From a virus: a DNA stretch of 64,000 nt. This document shows positions 47,586 to 56,614 of the stretch, one piece after another; the stretch's first letter is position 1, and each line of letters opens with the position of its first letter. Position numbers and translations under genes: made by a program. The notes beneath the pieces were generated by a model. The model saw only the letters and a program-made list of their open reading frames with translations, was not told where the DNA came from and ran no database searches. The DNA is taken from IMG/VR virus record IMGVR_UViG_3300048672_000512, positions 62,001 through 126,000 of that record. The stretch is one strand, 5' to 3'.

Positions 47586-48172
47586 CACATCACCTCTACT
47601 TTTCGTTTAACAAGACCCGACGAGTGAAAGAAAACTTGATTCACAGGTCGGTACAGTTTGGTTGCAAAGAAGGTAACCGGATCTTCACCGGCTAGAACAA
47701 ATACCAGCTTAGCATGACCCCGTTTAGCGTCTATCAGATCCTGCGCTAGTTCAAGCCGATGTGGCGTCGTCACGTTTGACAGGCCTTGAACAACAATGAA
47801 ATCTGCTTCGCTGCTTAGTATCGGTTGATCGTACTTTCCAGATAGTCGCCCCCATTGAATCTTCCTGTTAGCGGCGCACTCGATTGCTTTGTGAACAAGG
47901 TGCGCTGCAAAGTAAAGAGCTACCTGATCACTAGGTGCGGAAGAGACTCCGTAGATGCCAGGTTCAAATGGATCTTCAAGAAACCCACGGTAACTGTTCA
48001 GCTGCACAGACTCCGGAAAGAACTTCTCTTTGAGAAAGTCTGAGTTCGTTCCAAAACCTGTTGGGTTGAAACTGAACGGCTTCTGCTGATAAACGTAAGA
48101 AGGAACCTCGATTCCCCTTACTAGAAAGTCTGCGTGGCTTGGAAGTTTTATGAGGCTACTTCGAGTTGTCAT
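47585..48172 (-). CDS. Possible AAA+-like helicase loader or small ATPase
   Basis: 195 residues. YGVSSAPSDQVALYFAAHL resembles a degenerate Walker A region, ADFIVVQGLSN a Walker B-like strand, and KLVFVLAGEDPVTFF a sensor strand, the order found in DnaC-like loaders. No canonical GKT is present, so ATPase activity is uncertain. Lying between helicase genes fits a loader role. This is a hypothesis from pattern. Confidence 0.48.
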   Translation of the reverse strand: MTTRSSLIKLPSHADFLVRGIEVPSYVYQQKPFSFNPTGFGTNSDFLKEKFFPESVQLNSYRGFLEDPFEPGIYGVSSAPSDQVALYFAAHLVHKAIECAANRKIQWGRLSGKYDQPILSSEADFIVVQGLSNVTTPHRLELAQDLIDAKRGHAKLVFVLAGEDPVTFFATKLYRPVNQVFFHSSGLVKRKVEVM

Positions 48173-48761
48173 TTGTGTCGTTCCGCAACTTCAACCCCTT
48201 CTGAGATATGACCAAGTGCGTAAGTATGAAAACGTCAGAATGACCCCAGAGGTCAGCTTCAAACTTGTCCAAGTCTGCGTGATTATGCAGTTGAACAAGT
48301 CGGTTTGGAGTCTCCCGCCTGCTATAGAAATAGACAAACAAAGCAGGGTCAAGAAAAGCTTTCATGAGGCAGTAACCCCAGAAAGCCTTACCATCTTCTG
48401 TCTGCTGCGTGTCTGTTATAAGGGCACCAAACTTCGGAAGAAGCTTTTCAAAGAAGACGTGACTAGCAAAACCGGCGGTTGCCGGCACATTCTTGTTCTT
48501 CCAAACAAGGACTTGGCGACCAAACTTGTTTCCACCACCTCGCACCTTACGGTAGCGAACAAAGTAGACTATAACATCGTTCTTCACCAAACACACATAA
48601 CCAGTACCACCATCGCCAAATTCGTAAACATCAGCACCGTTCCACTTATCATCAGGTGGTACTTTGCTGATCTTTTTCTTCAGATATAGACGTTCAAGCC
48701 CCTGCACCATTGCTGACTCATTCAGAGGCGGAATTAGTTGCACTGCAGTTACCTCATTCAT
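48156..48761 (-). CDS. SD-QS-G-FW family protein, paralogue C
   Basis: 201 residues. Contains ALITDTQQTEDGKAFWGYCLMKAFLD, the third copy of the block shared with the genes at 45763-47458, but the rest differs. A central basic region KVRGGGNKFGRQVLVWKNK is notable. TAATG overlap with the UvsW-like gene upstream and 17-base overlap downstream. Confidence 0.58.
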   Translation of the reverse strand: MNEVTAVQLIPPLNESAMVQGLERLYLKKKISKVPPDDKWNGADVYEFGDGGTGYVCLVKNDVIVYFVRYRKVRGGGNKFGRQVLVWKNKNVPATAGFASHVFFEKLLPKFGALITDTQQTEDGKAFWGYCLMKAFLDPALFVYFYSRRETPNRLVQLHNHADLDKFEADLWGHSDVFILTHLVISQKGLKLRNDTNDNSK

Positions 48762-50398
48762 TACAGACCTTCACGTACTGAGCCATAATCCACATAGTTC
48801 TTCTTTCGCTTCTTGGTATTTGAAAACCACTGCATCAACTCCTTCTCTACAGGTTGCGGTACGATAGGATTGAATCCCGGCTTGACAGCATTCCAGTACT
48901 CATTCCGCCGTGTTGACCGCATTATATCGCAGTCATCAAGCGTAAACACAATCAACGGATCCGGCTTGCCGTCCATCGGTGTGAGTATTCGAGAGATTCG
49001 CTGTTGTGCTTTTGGGAGGTTGGAGTTCAGTCCGCACTCAACAATTGCAGACGCTCTTGGAACATTCAGACCCACTGATAGCAGCGCAATGTTGCCTACA
49101 AGAATCTTGCACTTGTACTGCCTTGCTGCATTCACAATCTCCATGCGTCGGTCAACCTTTTTGCTCTTAGGAAGGCCACCGTAGAATGGAAGAGCGAAAC
49201 CAGCCGTCTCAGTCTCCTCGTTTATGTAACGCGTCCATTCAAGAATAGCATTCACGCGACTGAGAGGAATGAGGACTAGGTGCCCTTGCTTTGCAAGTTC
49301 GATTGCTCGCTTGCAGATAGTGGTCTTGCGAACCGTGTTTGACTCAAGCCTTGAAACCAGCGAAGTGAAAGACGCCTGCCCCATTCCTGCAGTCCACTCC
49401 TTCTTTGGCATGTTTAGCAGTTCAACACGTGGACGCAAACGATCAATTTCTGCTTTGTAGATAACCTGACCAACAAGGTCATTAGCTATCTTGAACTCTT
49501 CCGTTACCTTTCTGGCAGGGGTTCCGGTAAGTCCGATTATGTAGGTAGCGTTGAAGGCGGCAAGAACTCGGCTTGACTCCTTAGCTGGAACGCCGTGCAC
49601 TTCGTCAATCACTACAACCTCAAACATGTCTGCAATGTCTTGAAGAAGCTTCTTTCCGCGCTGTTCGCTAAAGAATGTGGCGAACGTAGCTAGACATACA
49701 TCAGTAGCCTGAAATTCTTCAAGTTTTGTGCATATACGAACTTGCTCCGGTTTCGCATTGGTAAAGGCCTCTGCTGTTTCTGAACCTATGAAGGTTTCTC
49801 GAAACTGCTTTAACCACTCAGACTGATGCGCAATAATGAGAGTCTTCTTTCCAACTCTACAAGCTATAGCAGCTCCCATCAAAGTCTTGCCAGACCTAGG
49901 TGGTGCTTCTATGATACCGAACTTTTTCTTCAGTGCTGTCGCGACAGCAGCCTCCTGGTAGTCTCGAAGCGGAACCGTTGTCTTGATCGCTCTGGAAAAA
50001 GGTTCTGAGTCTGGACGCTCAACCTGAAGCTCAAGGTTGCTGTAGCCGCACTCAGTAAGAACTTCAAGCAAGCGCTTCTTTCCGCCGCGAGGAACCTTCC
50101 AGTATTTAGACTTTCCAACCTGAACTGGCTTCTGAGTAGTTCTACCACCCAGAAAGGCAGCGCAGCTATCGCAGGTTTCACTCGGCCTGTCGTCAAGATG
50201 CTCGCAATTCTTGCACGCTTCCTCTTTGAAGAAGAAGTAGGTGAACTTCTCTTCCAGGCTAGTTACAACACGTTCCGTGATGTTCTTGATCGGTATGTAG
50301 TAGCCATTTGCTCGAATGATCTTCAGCGGTGCTTCAAAGACGCTGTCTGACGGTCTTGGTAACGGACGATCAACTTCAATGTCCTTGGTTATTGGCAT
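48761..50398 (-). CDS. uvsW: UvsW-like SF2 helicase
   Basis: 545 residues. Motif I APPRSGKT (Lys171), motif Ia IIAHQSEWLKQF, motif II VIDEVHG, motif III GLTGTPAR, and a C-terminal RecA-like domain (LVGNIALLSVGLNVPRASAIVE, QRISRIL). An N-terminal zinc knuckle (Cys62, Cys65, Cys76, Cys79) precedes the core. Such helicases remodel R-loops and stalled forks. It clusters with the recombination genes as in T4. Confidence 0.9.
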   Translation of the reverse strand: MPITKDIEVDRPLPRPSDSVFEAPLKIIRANGYYIPIKNITERVVTSLEEKFTYFFFKEEACKNCEHLDDRPSETCDSCAAFLGGRTTQKPVQVGKSKYWKVPRGGKKRLLEVLTECGYSNLELQVERPDSEPFSRAIKTTVPLRDYQEAAVATALKKKFGIIEAPPRSGKTLMGAAIACRVGKKTLIIAHQSEWLKQFRETFIGSETAEAFTNAKPEQVRICTKLEEFQATDVCLATFATFFSEQRGKKLLQDIADMFEVVVIDEVHGVPAKESSRVLAAFNATYIIGLTGTPARKVTEEFKIANDLVGQVIYKAEIDRLRPRVELLNMPKKEWTAGMGQASFTSLVSRLESNTVRKTTICKRAIELAKQGHLVLIPLSRVNAILEWTRYINEETETAGFALPFYGGLPKSKKVDRRMEIVNAARQYKCKILVGNIALLSVGLNVPRASAIVECGLNSNLPKAQQRISRILTPMDGKPDPLIVFTLDDCDIMRSTRRNEYWNAVKPGFNPIVPQPVEKELMQWFSNTKKRKKNYVDYGSVREGL

Positions 50399-50407
50399 TT
50401 AGATCTT

Positions 50408-50932
50408 TCATGTTACGTTCACTTCTCTCTTGTCAAGAGTGATCTTGAATATGTCTATAAGGTTGCGCAGACCAAACGCAGTTTGATCGATATCCTTTAT
50501 GTACAGGTCAACCGTGTCCTGCGTAGACTCAAGTTGAGACTGCAGGCGGATTGACCTTGAAATCAGCCTGTCGATAGCTGCGCGCCTGTCTTGTTGAGTA
50601 CGTCCGTATTCAGCTAGTTCTTCCGAGTACTCAGTTTGAATATGCCTACGCACGTTCGACATAGATACAGACAGGAGTTCATACGTGCGACTGCACAGAA
50701 CACGTAGCTCTGTCAAACGCGAACGAGCTGCCATGTCACCAGTCAACGCCTTTTGAATCATCGATGGAGTAAGCGCTGCAGTTGACAGCTTTCTGGAAGA
50801 TCGTGCGGAATGCAGAAACTCAGCTTCTCTAAGAATCTCTTCACAGTCGATAGCCGCTTCCACCGTATCGCGTATGTTGCGAAACCTAAGAAACTCAGCA
50901 TCCTTGTTTAGAATTGCTTTAAGGTTTGACAT
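50408..50932 (-). CDS. Helical protein next to UvsW (possible UvsY-type mediator)
   Basis: 174 residues, almost all helical and charged (RDTVEAAIDCEEILREAEFLHSARSSRK; split by a loop). It has no enzymatic motif. Adjacent to uvsW, as uvsY is in T4, and similar in being small and helical; direct similarity to UvsY is not visible to me. Confidence 0.5.
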   Translation of the reverse strand: MSNLKAILNKDAEFLRFRNIRDTVEAAIDCEEILREAEFLHSARSSRKLSTAALTPSMIQKALTGDMAARSRLTELRVLCSRTYELLSVSMSNVRRHIQTEYSEELAEYGRTQQDRRAAIDRLISRSIRLQSQLESTQDTVDLYIKDIDQTAFGLRNLIDIFKITLDKREVNVT

Positions 50933-50935
50933 GGA

Positions 50936-51358
50936 TTAGATCATTGTCAGGTAGCTATGCAACTTGTCGTCCAACTCGCCACCTACAACCAACGTGCCCT
51001 TGTTTGGAACATGGTAGACGCACAGCTGCTTGGTGCGAATCGGAACCTGTATCTCCGAGTTCTCAACGCTGACGTTTGCTGCTGTTTCTCGCCATGAGTT
51101 ATGAACGTACAGAAGACCTGTAGGTAGGGCTATGAGAGGCTGCGGACTCTTGAAAAGATAACCAACCTGCTCGTTGCCTCTAAACAAGGTTCCAACAGAC
51201 ATTGGAAGCCTGAGCCCTTCAGCCGTTGAAGTTAGCCTCTTTGCTCTAACCGAGTCTCCTGCAACCAGCTTAGCCGTCGTGAAAATGTAGGAGTTATCTA
51301 CAACTGGCAGCGTGTAGAAAATTCCTTGCACGTACGTAGCTCTTATTAAGTACGGCAT
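50936..51358 (-). CDS. Hypothetical protein between clamp and UvsW-region genes
   Basis: 140 residues, strand-rich (MPYLIRATYVQGIFYTLP, QLCVYHVPNKGTLVVGG). It lies three bases before the helical gene and eight after the clamp. The place and size would suit a clamp-loader accessory subunit, but no motif supports that. Confidence 0.55.
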   Translation of the reverse strand: MPYLIRATYVQGIFYTLPVVDNSYIFTTAKLVAGDSVRAKRLTSTAEGLRLPMSVGTLFRGNEQVGYLFKSPQPLIALPTGLLYVHNSWRETAANVSVENSEIQVPIRTKQLCVYHVPNKGTLVVGGELDDKLHSYLTMI

Positions 51359-51366
51359 ACATCAGT

Positions 51367-52464
51367 TCAAATTTCTGAAGTCTGAGCGGCAAACAAGAGT
51401 TCGTCAGTCTTGACGCATAGGGCTCCGTCATTGACTGACATGGTAACGGTGTCGGTTGAGCACTTGGAAAGAATGTTCTGAAGGAACTTCACTTCCAGTC
51501 CAAAGGTAGCGCTGCCTTTGCCATTCACCTCAAGCGAGCTTGACGCTTTACCTGCAGAGCTGTTTACTGACAGAGCTAGCGTGCTGCCCTTGAGAGCAAA
51601 CTTGATAACGGCGTCAGCACCGCCCTTGGAATCGTATAGAGAAACTGCTTTGGCAGACATCAAGTAGTCTTCAAGAGCTTCCTTGCTTACCGAGAAGTAG
51701 TTGCTGTCTCGTGTACCAAGTTCCTTTGCTTTGGTCAGCACGAGGTCACCAGTAGGTTCGTTATCGGCAAGCTCTGTCATCATGGTGACGATGGTGAAGT
51801 GCCCACTGCGAATGAGAACAGCCTCGTTTGAAACTTGCATCACCACGTCACTTGAAGGCAGTTCCTTCATGGTAGTTGCAAACCTTGGATAGGCCACATT
51901 CAACTCCATCGGCTCGATGTCAAAGGTGTTCTTTGCACCAGCGTAAACAAGCTGAAAGCCATTCGAGTCATAGCCTACAAGAGACACCATCTTGGACGTA
52001 ACACGAATAAACAGACGCGGATCCGTTTGTGCGCTGTGTACTTTCTCAAGCTTCAGCAATGGAAGCTTTTCGTTTAGAAAAGCCCAGAAGGATGCTGTCA
52101 TCTTGAACTCGGTTGCGTCCTTCAGAAGGCTTACTTCCGGAACAACAGCAGCTGTAGTTGCACGCAGTTCCACGTTAGACCTTCCTGAGGAAATGACAAG
52201 CATGTCATTCTTCAGAGCGTAGGCTACATTTGTTTTCTTGCCAAGAGCAAGTTGCAGAGTATCGTAGGGAACCTGTATGGATTCAGAGCCGGTTAGAAAG
52301 GTGACAGGAAAGATGAACTTTGCAGATCCATACAGCGACGACATCGTCACCATAGTTCCCGACTTGTGACTAGTGAAGATCGCACTTGGAAATGCACCGA
52401 TTACCTTCTCTACCACCTTGAGGTAGACGTTAAGAGACGGGGCAGAATCTTTTTTGGTAGCCAT
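51367..52464 (-). CDS. DNA polymerase sliding clamp (DnaN/gp45-like)
   Basis: 365 residues from ATG 52464, with AAGGA upstream; a start at 52518 extends into an unrelated leader. Three similar beta-rich ~120-residue segments are visible, with a C-terminal VKFLQNILSK...VTMSVNDGALCVKT characteristic of bacterial beta clamps. Length matches DnaN (~366) rather than T4 gp45 (~228). It should encircle DNA and be loaded by the AAA+ subunit at 5517-6638. Confidence 0.85.
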   Translation of the reverse strand: MATKKDSAPSLNVYLKVVEKVIGAFPSAIFTSHKSGTMVTMSSLYGSAKFIFPVTFLTGSESIQVPYDTLQLALGKKTNVAYALKNDMLVISSGRSNVELRATTAAVVPEVSLLKDATEFKMTASFWAFLNEKLPLLKLEKVHSAQTDPRLFIRVTSKMVSLVGYDSNGFQLVYAGAKNTFDIEPMELNVAYPRFATTMKELPSSDVVMQVSNEAVLIRSGHFTIVTMMTELADNEPTGDLVLTKAKELGTRDSNYFSVSKEALEDYLMSAKAVSLYDSKGGADAVIKFALKGSTLALSVNSSAGKASSSLEVNGKGSATFGLEVKFLQNILSKCSTDTVTMSVNDGALCVKTDELLFAAQTSEI

Positions 52465-52522
52465 TTTTGGTCCTTGCTGGTAAGAAGTGGGTTTACCTAT
52501 GAACTTCACAGTTTCCACGCGT

Positions 52523-52561
52523 AAAACGAAAACGGCGAACTCCGTTGAAGAAGCTCGCCGT
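52523..52561 (-). terminator. Intrinsic terminator after the topoisomerase gene (- strand)
   Basis: ACGGCGA and TCGCCGT (+ strand 52532-52538 and 52555-52561) form a 7-bp stem around a 16-base loop; on the - strand TTTCGTTTT follows. It lies 17 bases past the topoisomerase stop and before the clamp start. Confidence 0.78.
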
Positions 52562-52577
52562 GTGGTGTTGCTTTGAA

Positions 52578-54752
52578 TTAAAAGATGGAGTCCAGACCTT
52601 CCGTCAGAGCATCCTCCAACAAATGAACATCCAGTTGCGGACCTAGCTCATCCAGGTCTTCATCCGGTATGTATTCATTCTTTGGTTTTTTGCTTTCCTT
52701 CTTGACTTCATTCTTGCGCAGATGTGGATTCACTTCTGAAGGAGCATTGTCAGGTTCTTCCTCTGCACTTTCAGACGGATCCTCAGGAGTGGCACCGTCG
52801 GGAGTTTCAGGTTGCCTCTTTCCTGCAGGCTTGCGCGGTGCAGTTTCGCTATCCTGTTCCTGACTGTCATCAGTAGGTTCGGCGTCAGCTTCTTCACTGT
52901 TGTCATCGGGTTCTTCTGAGCGAACGCGGTCCTTGTTCTTGTCAGAGGAACCTTCAGGTGCTTCATGAGAACGCTCAGTTTCTGTCTGCTTGTCAGGTGG
53001 CGTTTCGTGTTCGTCGTCAACAGGATCACCAGTAGGCGCCTCGGCTTCTGCAAGGACTCTAGAGGACTCGACTCGGTGCTGATTCAGAAGTTTTGCCAGA
53101 TAGGTTGGCAGCGGCTGTGCGTAGTGTTCAAACACCTTTGCCTGAGCTTCAGGTGAAATGTAGTTGCTAAGCGCGGTAGCTGGAGTTACTTCCTGACCAC
53201 CATTGACACGACGCACGTGACCGAGAGTCTTTCCAACTTTCATTGCTGCAACCTTCACAGCATCAAGCACTTCCGCTGATGTCTTGAAGGTCTTCCTCTT
53301 CTCATACAGCTTTTCAACTTCAGCATTGAAAATCTCTGTACCCTTCAGCGTTCTAACCGAATGGATGGTAAGCGATCCAGCACCGCACTCTCGCCACACT
53401 CGATTCACTTCAGACGGAGTAACGTACTTGCGCATTCCGTTTTTCAACTGATAAGTGAAAAGATGATCAGCAGGTGCTTTTCCTTCCACCAGAGTACGCA
53501 GGCAGCTCATGATGTGCTTTCCTAGCGCGTCTTGTGCTACATATTCGTGCTTCTGACGAACAGCATCCTTGCCAAGGTAAGATAGAAGGAAGCCGTTTGG
53601 TCGCAGCGTCAAGTGTTTTACAAGCAGAGTAGCTAACCCAAAAGTGGGTTTGCCATCAGCTTCGTTACCCTTTCCACCAATGCGGCAAGAGAACTCATAG
53701 ACAAGCTCAAGCATCAGCGCTGCTACAGTGTCCTTGTTGCTTTCGTCGAACCGTTTCAGTAGAGCTAACCAGCGCTGTCTGACTGCTGCAATTCTAGGTG
53801 CAAGATCCTGCACCTTTTCAAACTTCTCCTTCTTGTTTTCTGTCTTCTTCTTGTGCAGATAGAAGTAGCCACCAGCAGTTCCATCCGCCCGGATAGATTG
53901 AAAGATCCAGTCACCTCTGTCTGAGTCATTCATGCGAACGGTAGGAAACATAGCAGCGCTAGGCACGCCGTCAATCTCGTCACCGTTTGCGTCATACCAG
54001 TTAGCAGAGCCGTCAACAAGACCGGTAAAACCTTCTGGCATTGTGTGCTCGTATCCGGCCTCGTGCAGCTTCTCTACAGCCTCTTCATACGGCATTAGTT
54101 TCTGACCGTAGTCGTGAACTATGCTTTGCAGCTTTGCTTTCCAGGAGGCTGTAAACTCTCGGCGCAGCGCCAGGTACTTTGAATACTCTTCAGGGTTTGC
54201 TTTCTTCAGACGTGCAGCCTGCGCTACAGACAGGTTGGATGTCTGCTTTTTGGTATTCAGATTGCGCGACGCTAGAGCGCTGATGTCCTTGAGGATTTCA
54301 TCCTGGCTTCTTGTGTCGTTTGCCGTAACAAAAGGCGTTGCTACCCAGATAGGAAAAACCTTTGCGGTGCTGTACCTAGAAAGCGTATTCCATGCGGCCT
54401 TTGAGTCAGCACGCAAGTACAGACCAAAGGCCGCAAACAGCTGCTCAATAGCAGGGTTTCGTTTAGGCCAGGCTTTGTAGGCCTTTACAAAAGCCTTCAT
54501 TCCGTTGCCCACTGCCGGAGCATCAGACTTCTTGTTTTTTAGAGCTAGTGCAACTGCGGTTTTCAGGCCTTCAACCTCCTCAAACATAGGTTTGAGCTTG
54601 TCAGAAAGCAGTGCGTCCTTTGCTTCAACGTTAAGTTTTACGCCACGATTCACGCTTACAACAGCATACAGCGCAAGTGCTAGTGCCTTGAAGTTTGAAG
54701 CATTGAGTTCAGCTACTGAAGCAGCTACTCTTCGCTTTGGATAGTCATTCAC
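52578..54752 (-). CDS. Type IB DNA topoisomerase with long acidic tail
   Basis: 724 residues. The catalytic domain shows AALMLELVYEFSCRIGGKG (Arg357), FGLATLLVKHL, FLLSYLGKDAVRQKHEY, IHSVRTLKGTEIF (His464, Arg467) and ALSNYISPEAQ (Tyr531), the Arg-Lys-Arg-His-Tyr arrangement of type IB enzymes. It nicks one strand and relaxes supercoils without ATP. The last ~150 residues are Glu/Asp/Ser/Pro-rich, with a basic patch KNEVKKESKKPK, and likely disordered. T4 uses a type II enzyme, so this is a different solution. Confidence 0.86.
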   Translation of the reverse strand: MNDYPKRRVAASVAELNASNFKALALALYAVVSVNRGVKLNVEAKDALLSDKLKPMFEEVEGLKTAVALALKNKKSDAPAVGNGMKAFVKAYKAWPKRNPAIEQLFAAFGLYLRADSKAAWNTLSRYSTAKVFPIWVATPFVTANDTRSQDEILKDISALASRNLNTKKQTSNLSVAQAARLKKANPEEYSKYLALRREFTASWKAKLQSIVHDYGQKLMPYEEAVEKLHEAGYEHTMPEGFTGLVDGSANWYDANGDEIDGVPSAAMFPTVRMNDSDRGDWIFQSIRADGTAGGYFYLHKKKTENKKEKFEKVQDLAPRIAAVRQRWLALLKRFDESNKDTVAALMLELVYEFSCRIGGKGNEADGKPTFGLATLLVKHLTLRPNGFLLSYLGKDAVRQKHEYVAQDALGKHIMSCLRTLVEGKAPADHLFTYQLKNGMRKYVTPSEVNRVWRECGAGSLTIHSVRTLKGTEIFNAEVEKLYEKRKTFKTSAEVLDAVKVAAMKVGKTLGHVRRVNGGQEVTPATALSNYISPEAQAKVFEHYAQPLPTYLAKLLNQHRVESSRVLAEAEAPTGDPVDDEHETPPDKQTETERSHEAPEGSSDKNKDRVRSEEPDDNSEEADAEPTDDSQEQDSETAPRKPAGKRQPETPDGATPEDPSESAEEEPDNAPSEVNPHLRKNEVKKESKKPKNEYIPDEDLDELGPQLDVHLLEDALTEGLDSIF

Positions 54753-55125
54753 TTGTATTTCCTTTTCTGTTGAGAGCCTTGAGGCGCAGACGTTCCAATT
54801 CAGCCAGCACGTTTACTTCGCCTGTAAATTCTTTGGTTCCAGAAGCACCAGAGGGTTTTCGTATCTCAAGGCGCAAACAGGGAAGGTCTAAGGTATAACG
54901 AAGAGTAATAGTTCTAGCCGCACTTGGTGAGGACGCACGCATCGATGAATCGTGTGCGGTGAACTGGAAACCTAGAGTTTCAGCCGTGTCCAGAAAAGCC
55001 TCTCGCAGCTGTGTAGTTGCGTTTGAGTACAGAGGATTCTCTCGATGCCGCAGGTTGTTTTTCAAGTCCTCTACAACGCATTTAATTTGATAGCGGCAAG
55101 TCTTGTAATTGGACTTTTGATGCAT
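54745..55125 (-). CDS. Hypothetical protein upstream of the topoisomerase
   Basis: 126 residues, helical N-terminus and strand-rich centre (ARTITLRYTLDLPCLRLEIRKP). The 3' end overlaps the topoisomerase start by eight bases, so the two are probably cotranslated. No family recognised. Confidence 0.6.
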   Translation of the reverse strand: MHQKSNYKTCRYQIKCVVEDLKNNLRHRENPLYSNATTQLREAFLDTAETLGFQFTAHDSSMRASSPSAARTITLRYTLDLPCLRLEIRKPSGASGTKEFTGEVNVLAELERLRLKALNRKGNTSE

Positions 55126-55127
55126 GC

Positions 55128-55703
55128 TCAGTCAAACCCAACTAATTCAAATTGAAGACGGTTTACCAAGGACGGCCCAAAACGCCTTAGAAACTTGGTG
55201 GTCGATCCTATGGTGTACTCCACATCGTATCTATCTCGCTGCTGTCTGTAATACAGAACGCCAGCCTTTGTGTAGGCAAAGATGACATCGGAGTTCGTTG
55301 TGTAGACGTCACGAGAATCGTCTACACAAATGCGACAACTTGTCACGTCTGGAAAGCTGCGAGTTGCATACGTGAATGTGAGCGTGTCGTAGTAGTAGAG
55401 CTGCGCGTCACCACTCGTAAGTTTCCATGCTATAGCTAGGCCCATGTTGTTATCAAAGGCTAACGACACGGACTGCACGTTAGCTACTGCAAGCGTGAAT
55501 GCAGTAGCTCCACCAACAGGATTCACAATTATGTTTCCTCCTGTATATGTCACTTCCCAATTCTGATACTCTCTGCCAAGAGATGGGTCACTTACAGCAA
55601 CACCTCCAGGCGCAACGTGATGCAAAGGCGTGTACGCATTGTCATAAGGAGGTTTGAAGTCAGCCACCTCTGGGGCGACAGTGAACGTATTAGCCGGTAT
55701 CAT
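55128..55703 (-). CDS. Virion structural protein, tail module
   Basis: 191 residues from ATG 55703, overlapping the upstream stop (ATGA); a TTG at 55715 is less likely. Beta-rich, with many Tyr, Val and Asn (NVQSVSLAFDNNMGLAIAW, YYYDTLTFTYATR), like small fibre or baseplate proteins. Function not assignable. Confidence 0.6.
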   Translation of the reverse strand: MIPANTFTVAPEVADFKPPYDNAYTPLHHVAPGGVAVSDPSLGREYQNWEVTYTGGNIIVNPVGGATAFTLAVANVQSVSLAFDNNMGLAIAWKLTSGDAQLYYYDTLTFTYATRSFPDVTSCRICVDDSRDVYTTNSDVIFAYTKAGVLYYRQQRDRYDVEYTIGSTTKFLRRFGPSLVNRLQFELVGFD

Positions 55704-56614
55704 CCGCGTGCCCAACTTAGCCGAATGTTGAGCGTAAGAACCTTGGTATTATCTTTCGGAATTGGCGTTGGGAACAGGCATTGGAAATTAGTATCTCCAA
55801 ACTGACCAAAACCAAAACGAAGCGCGCCGATGCCGCCTGCAGTGTTTCCTTGCGTAGTACTAAACGATAGCGTGTAGTCTCGATAGTAATTACCATTTGT
55901 GTAAGCAGTAGCCGACGGAGTACCGGGGACAGTAGATCCTGCAGGCTGGGACGTTATTGCTCCTAGAGAAGTTGTGGTAGCTGGATACGCAACAAGGTCA
56001 TAAGTGTTTGAAATAGCAGTGGTATTGAAGATACCAGTTCTAGCTAAAAAACTACCAACGACACAAGCGCGCATGGTATAGCTGTAACTGGTGCCGCCAA
56101 GCGTTACAGAACCAGTACCGTCCGTGATAGGTGGTGCGATGCGAAGACGGTAAAAAACAGTAAGCTGATCTATCGATGTCAGTGTAATAGTTGTCGGAGA
56201 TCCACCTCCATCAACAATCAGAGCACGACTGAACAGTCCACCGGAAGCCGACTGCCAACCAACACCAACTTCAGAGATATTACCAACGACAGCTCCTTGT
56301 GCAAAAGCGAGCGAGAACGTGTGAGTGGTCCTATAGTTTGGTGAGCCTTCATTTGTATAAGAGCTAGCTCCACTTATGGACGAGGATGTAGAGGCTAGAT
56401 AGCTGGAAAGAGACGTCTGCGTGTTAGCTGGCGCGGTGGTTCCGGTTCCAACCTGTGCGTAGTTGATAACCCCAGTAGCTGCGTTACCTATTTTGTCAAG
56501 ACCTGCGTCCAGAATGAGGTTGTCAAACCAGCCGGTTTCTGACACTTGTTGCCCATTGCGAGAAACAACCAAGTTGTACTGACCAGAGATAGATAGGTGT
56601 GTAGTCAAGCTCAT
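55700..56614 (-). CDS. Tail fibre or baseplate-linked structural protein
   Basis: 304 residues. Opening WFDNLILDAGLDKIG, then YAQVGTGTTAPANTQTSL and EVGVGWQSASGGLFSRALI are a set of blocks seen in phage fibre-type proteins with a dinucleotide-free beta fold. No shaft repeats. ATGA overlap with the upstream gene. Probable role: fibre hub or tip. Confidence 0.66.
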   Translation of the reverse strand: MSLTTHLSISGQYNLVVSRNGQQVSETGWFDNLILDAGLDKIGNAATGVINYAQVGTGTTAPANTQTSLSSYLASTSSSISGASSYTNEGSPNYRTTHTFSLAFAQGAVVGNISEVGVGWQSASGGLFSRALIVDGGGSPTTITLTSIDQLTVFYRLRIAPPITDGTGSVTLGGTSYSYTMRACVVGSFLARTGIFNTTAISNTYDLVAYPATTTSLGAITSQPAGSTVPGTPSATAYTNGNYYRDYTLSFSTTQGNTAGGIGALRFGFGQFGDTNFQCLFPTPIPKDNTKVLTLNIRLSWARG

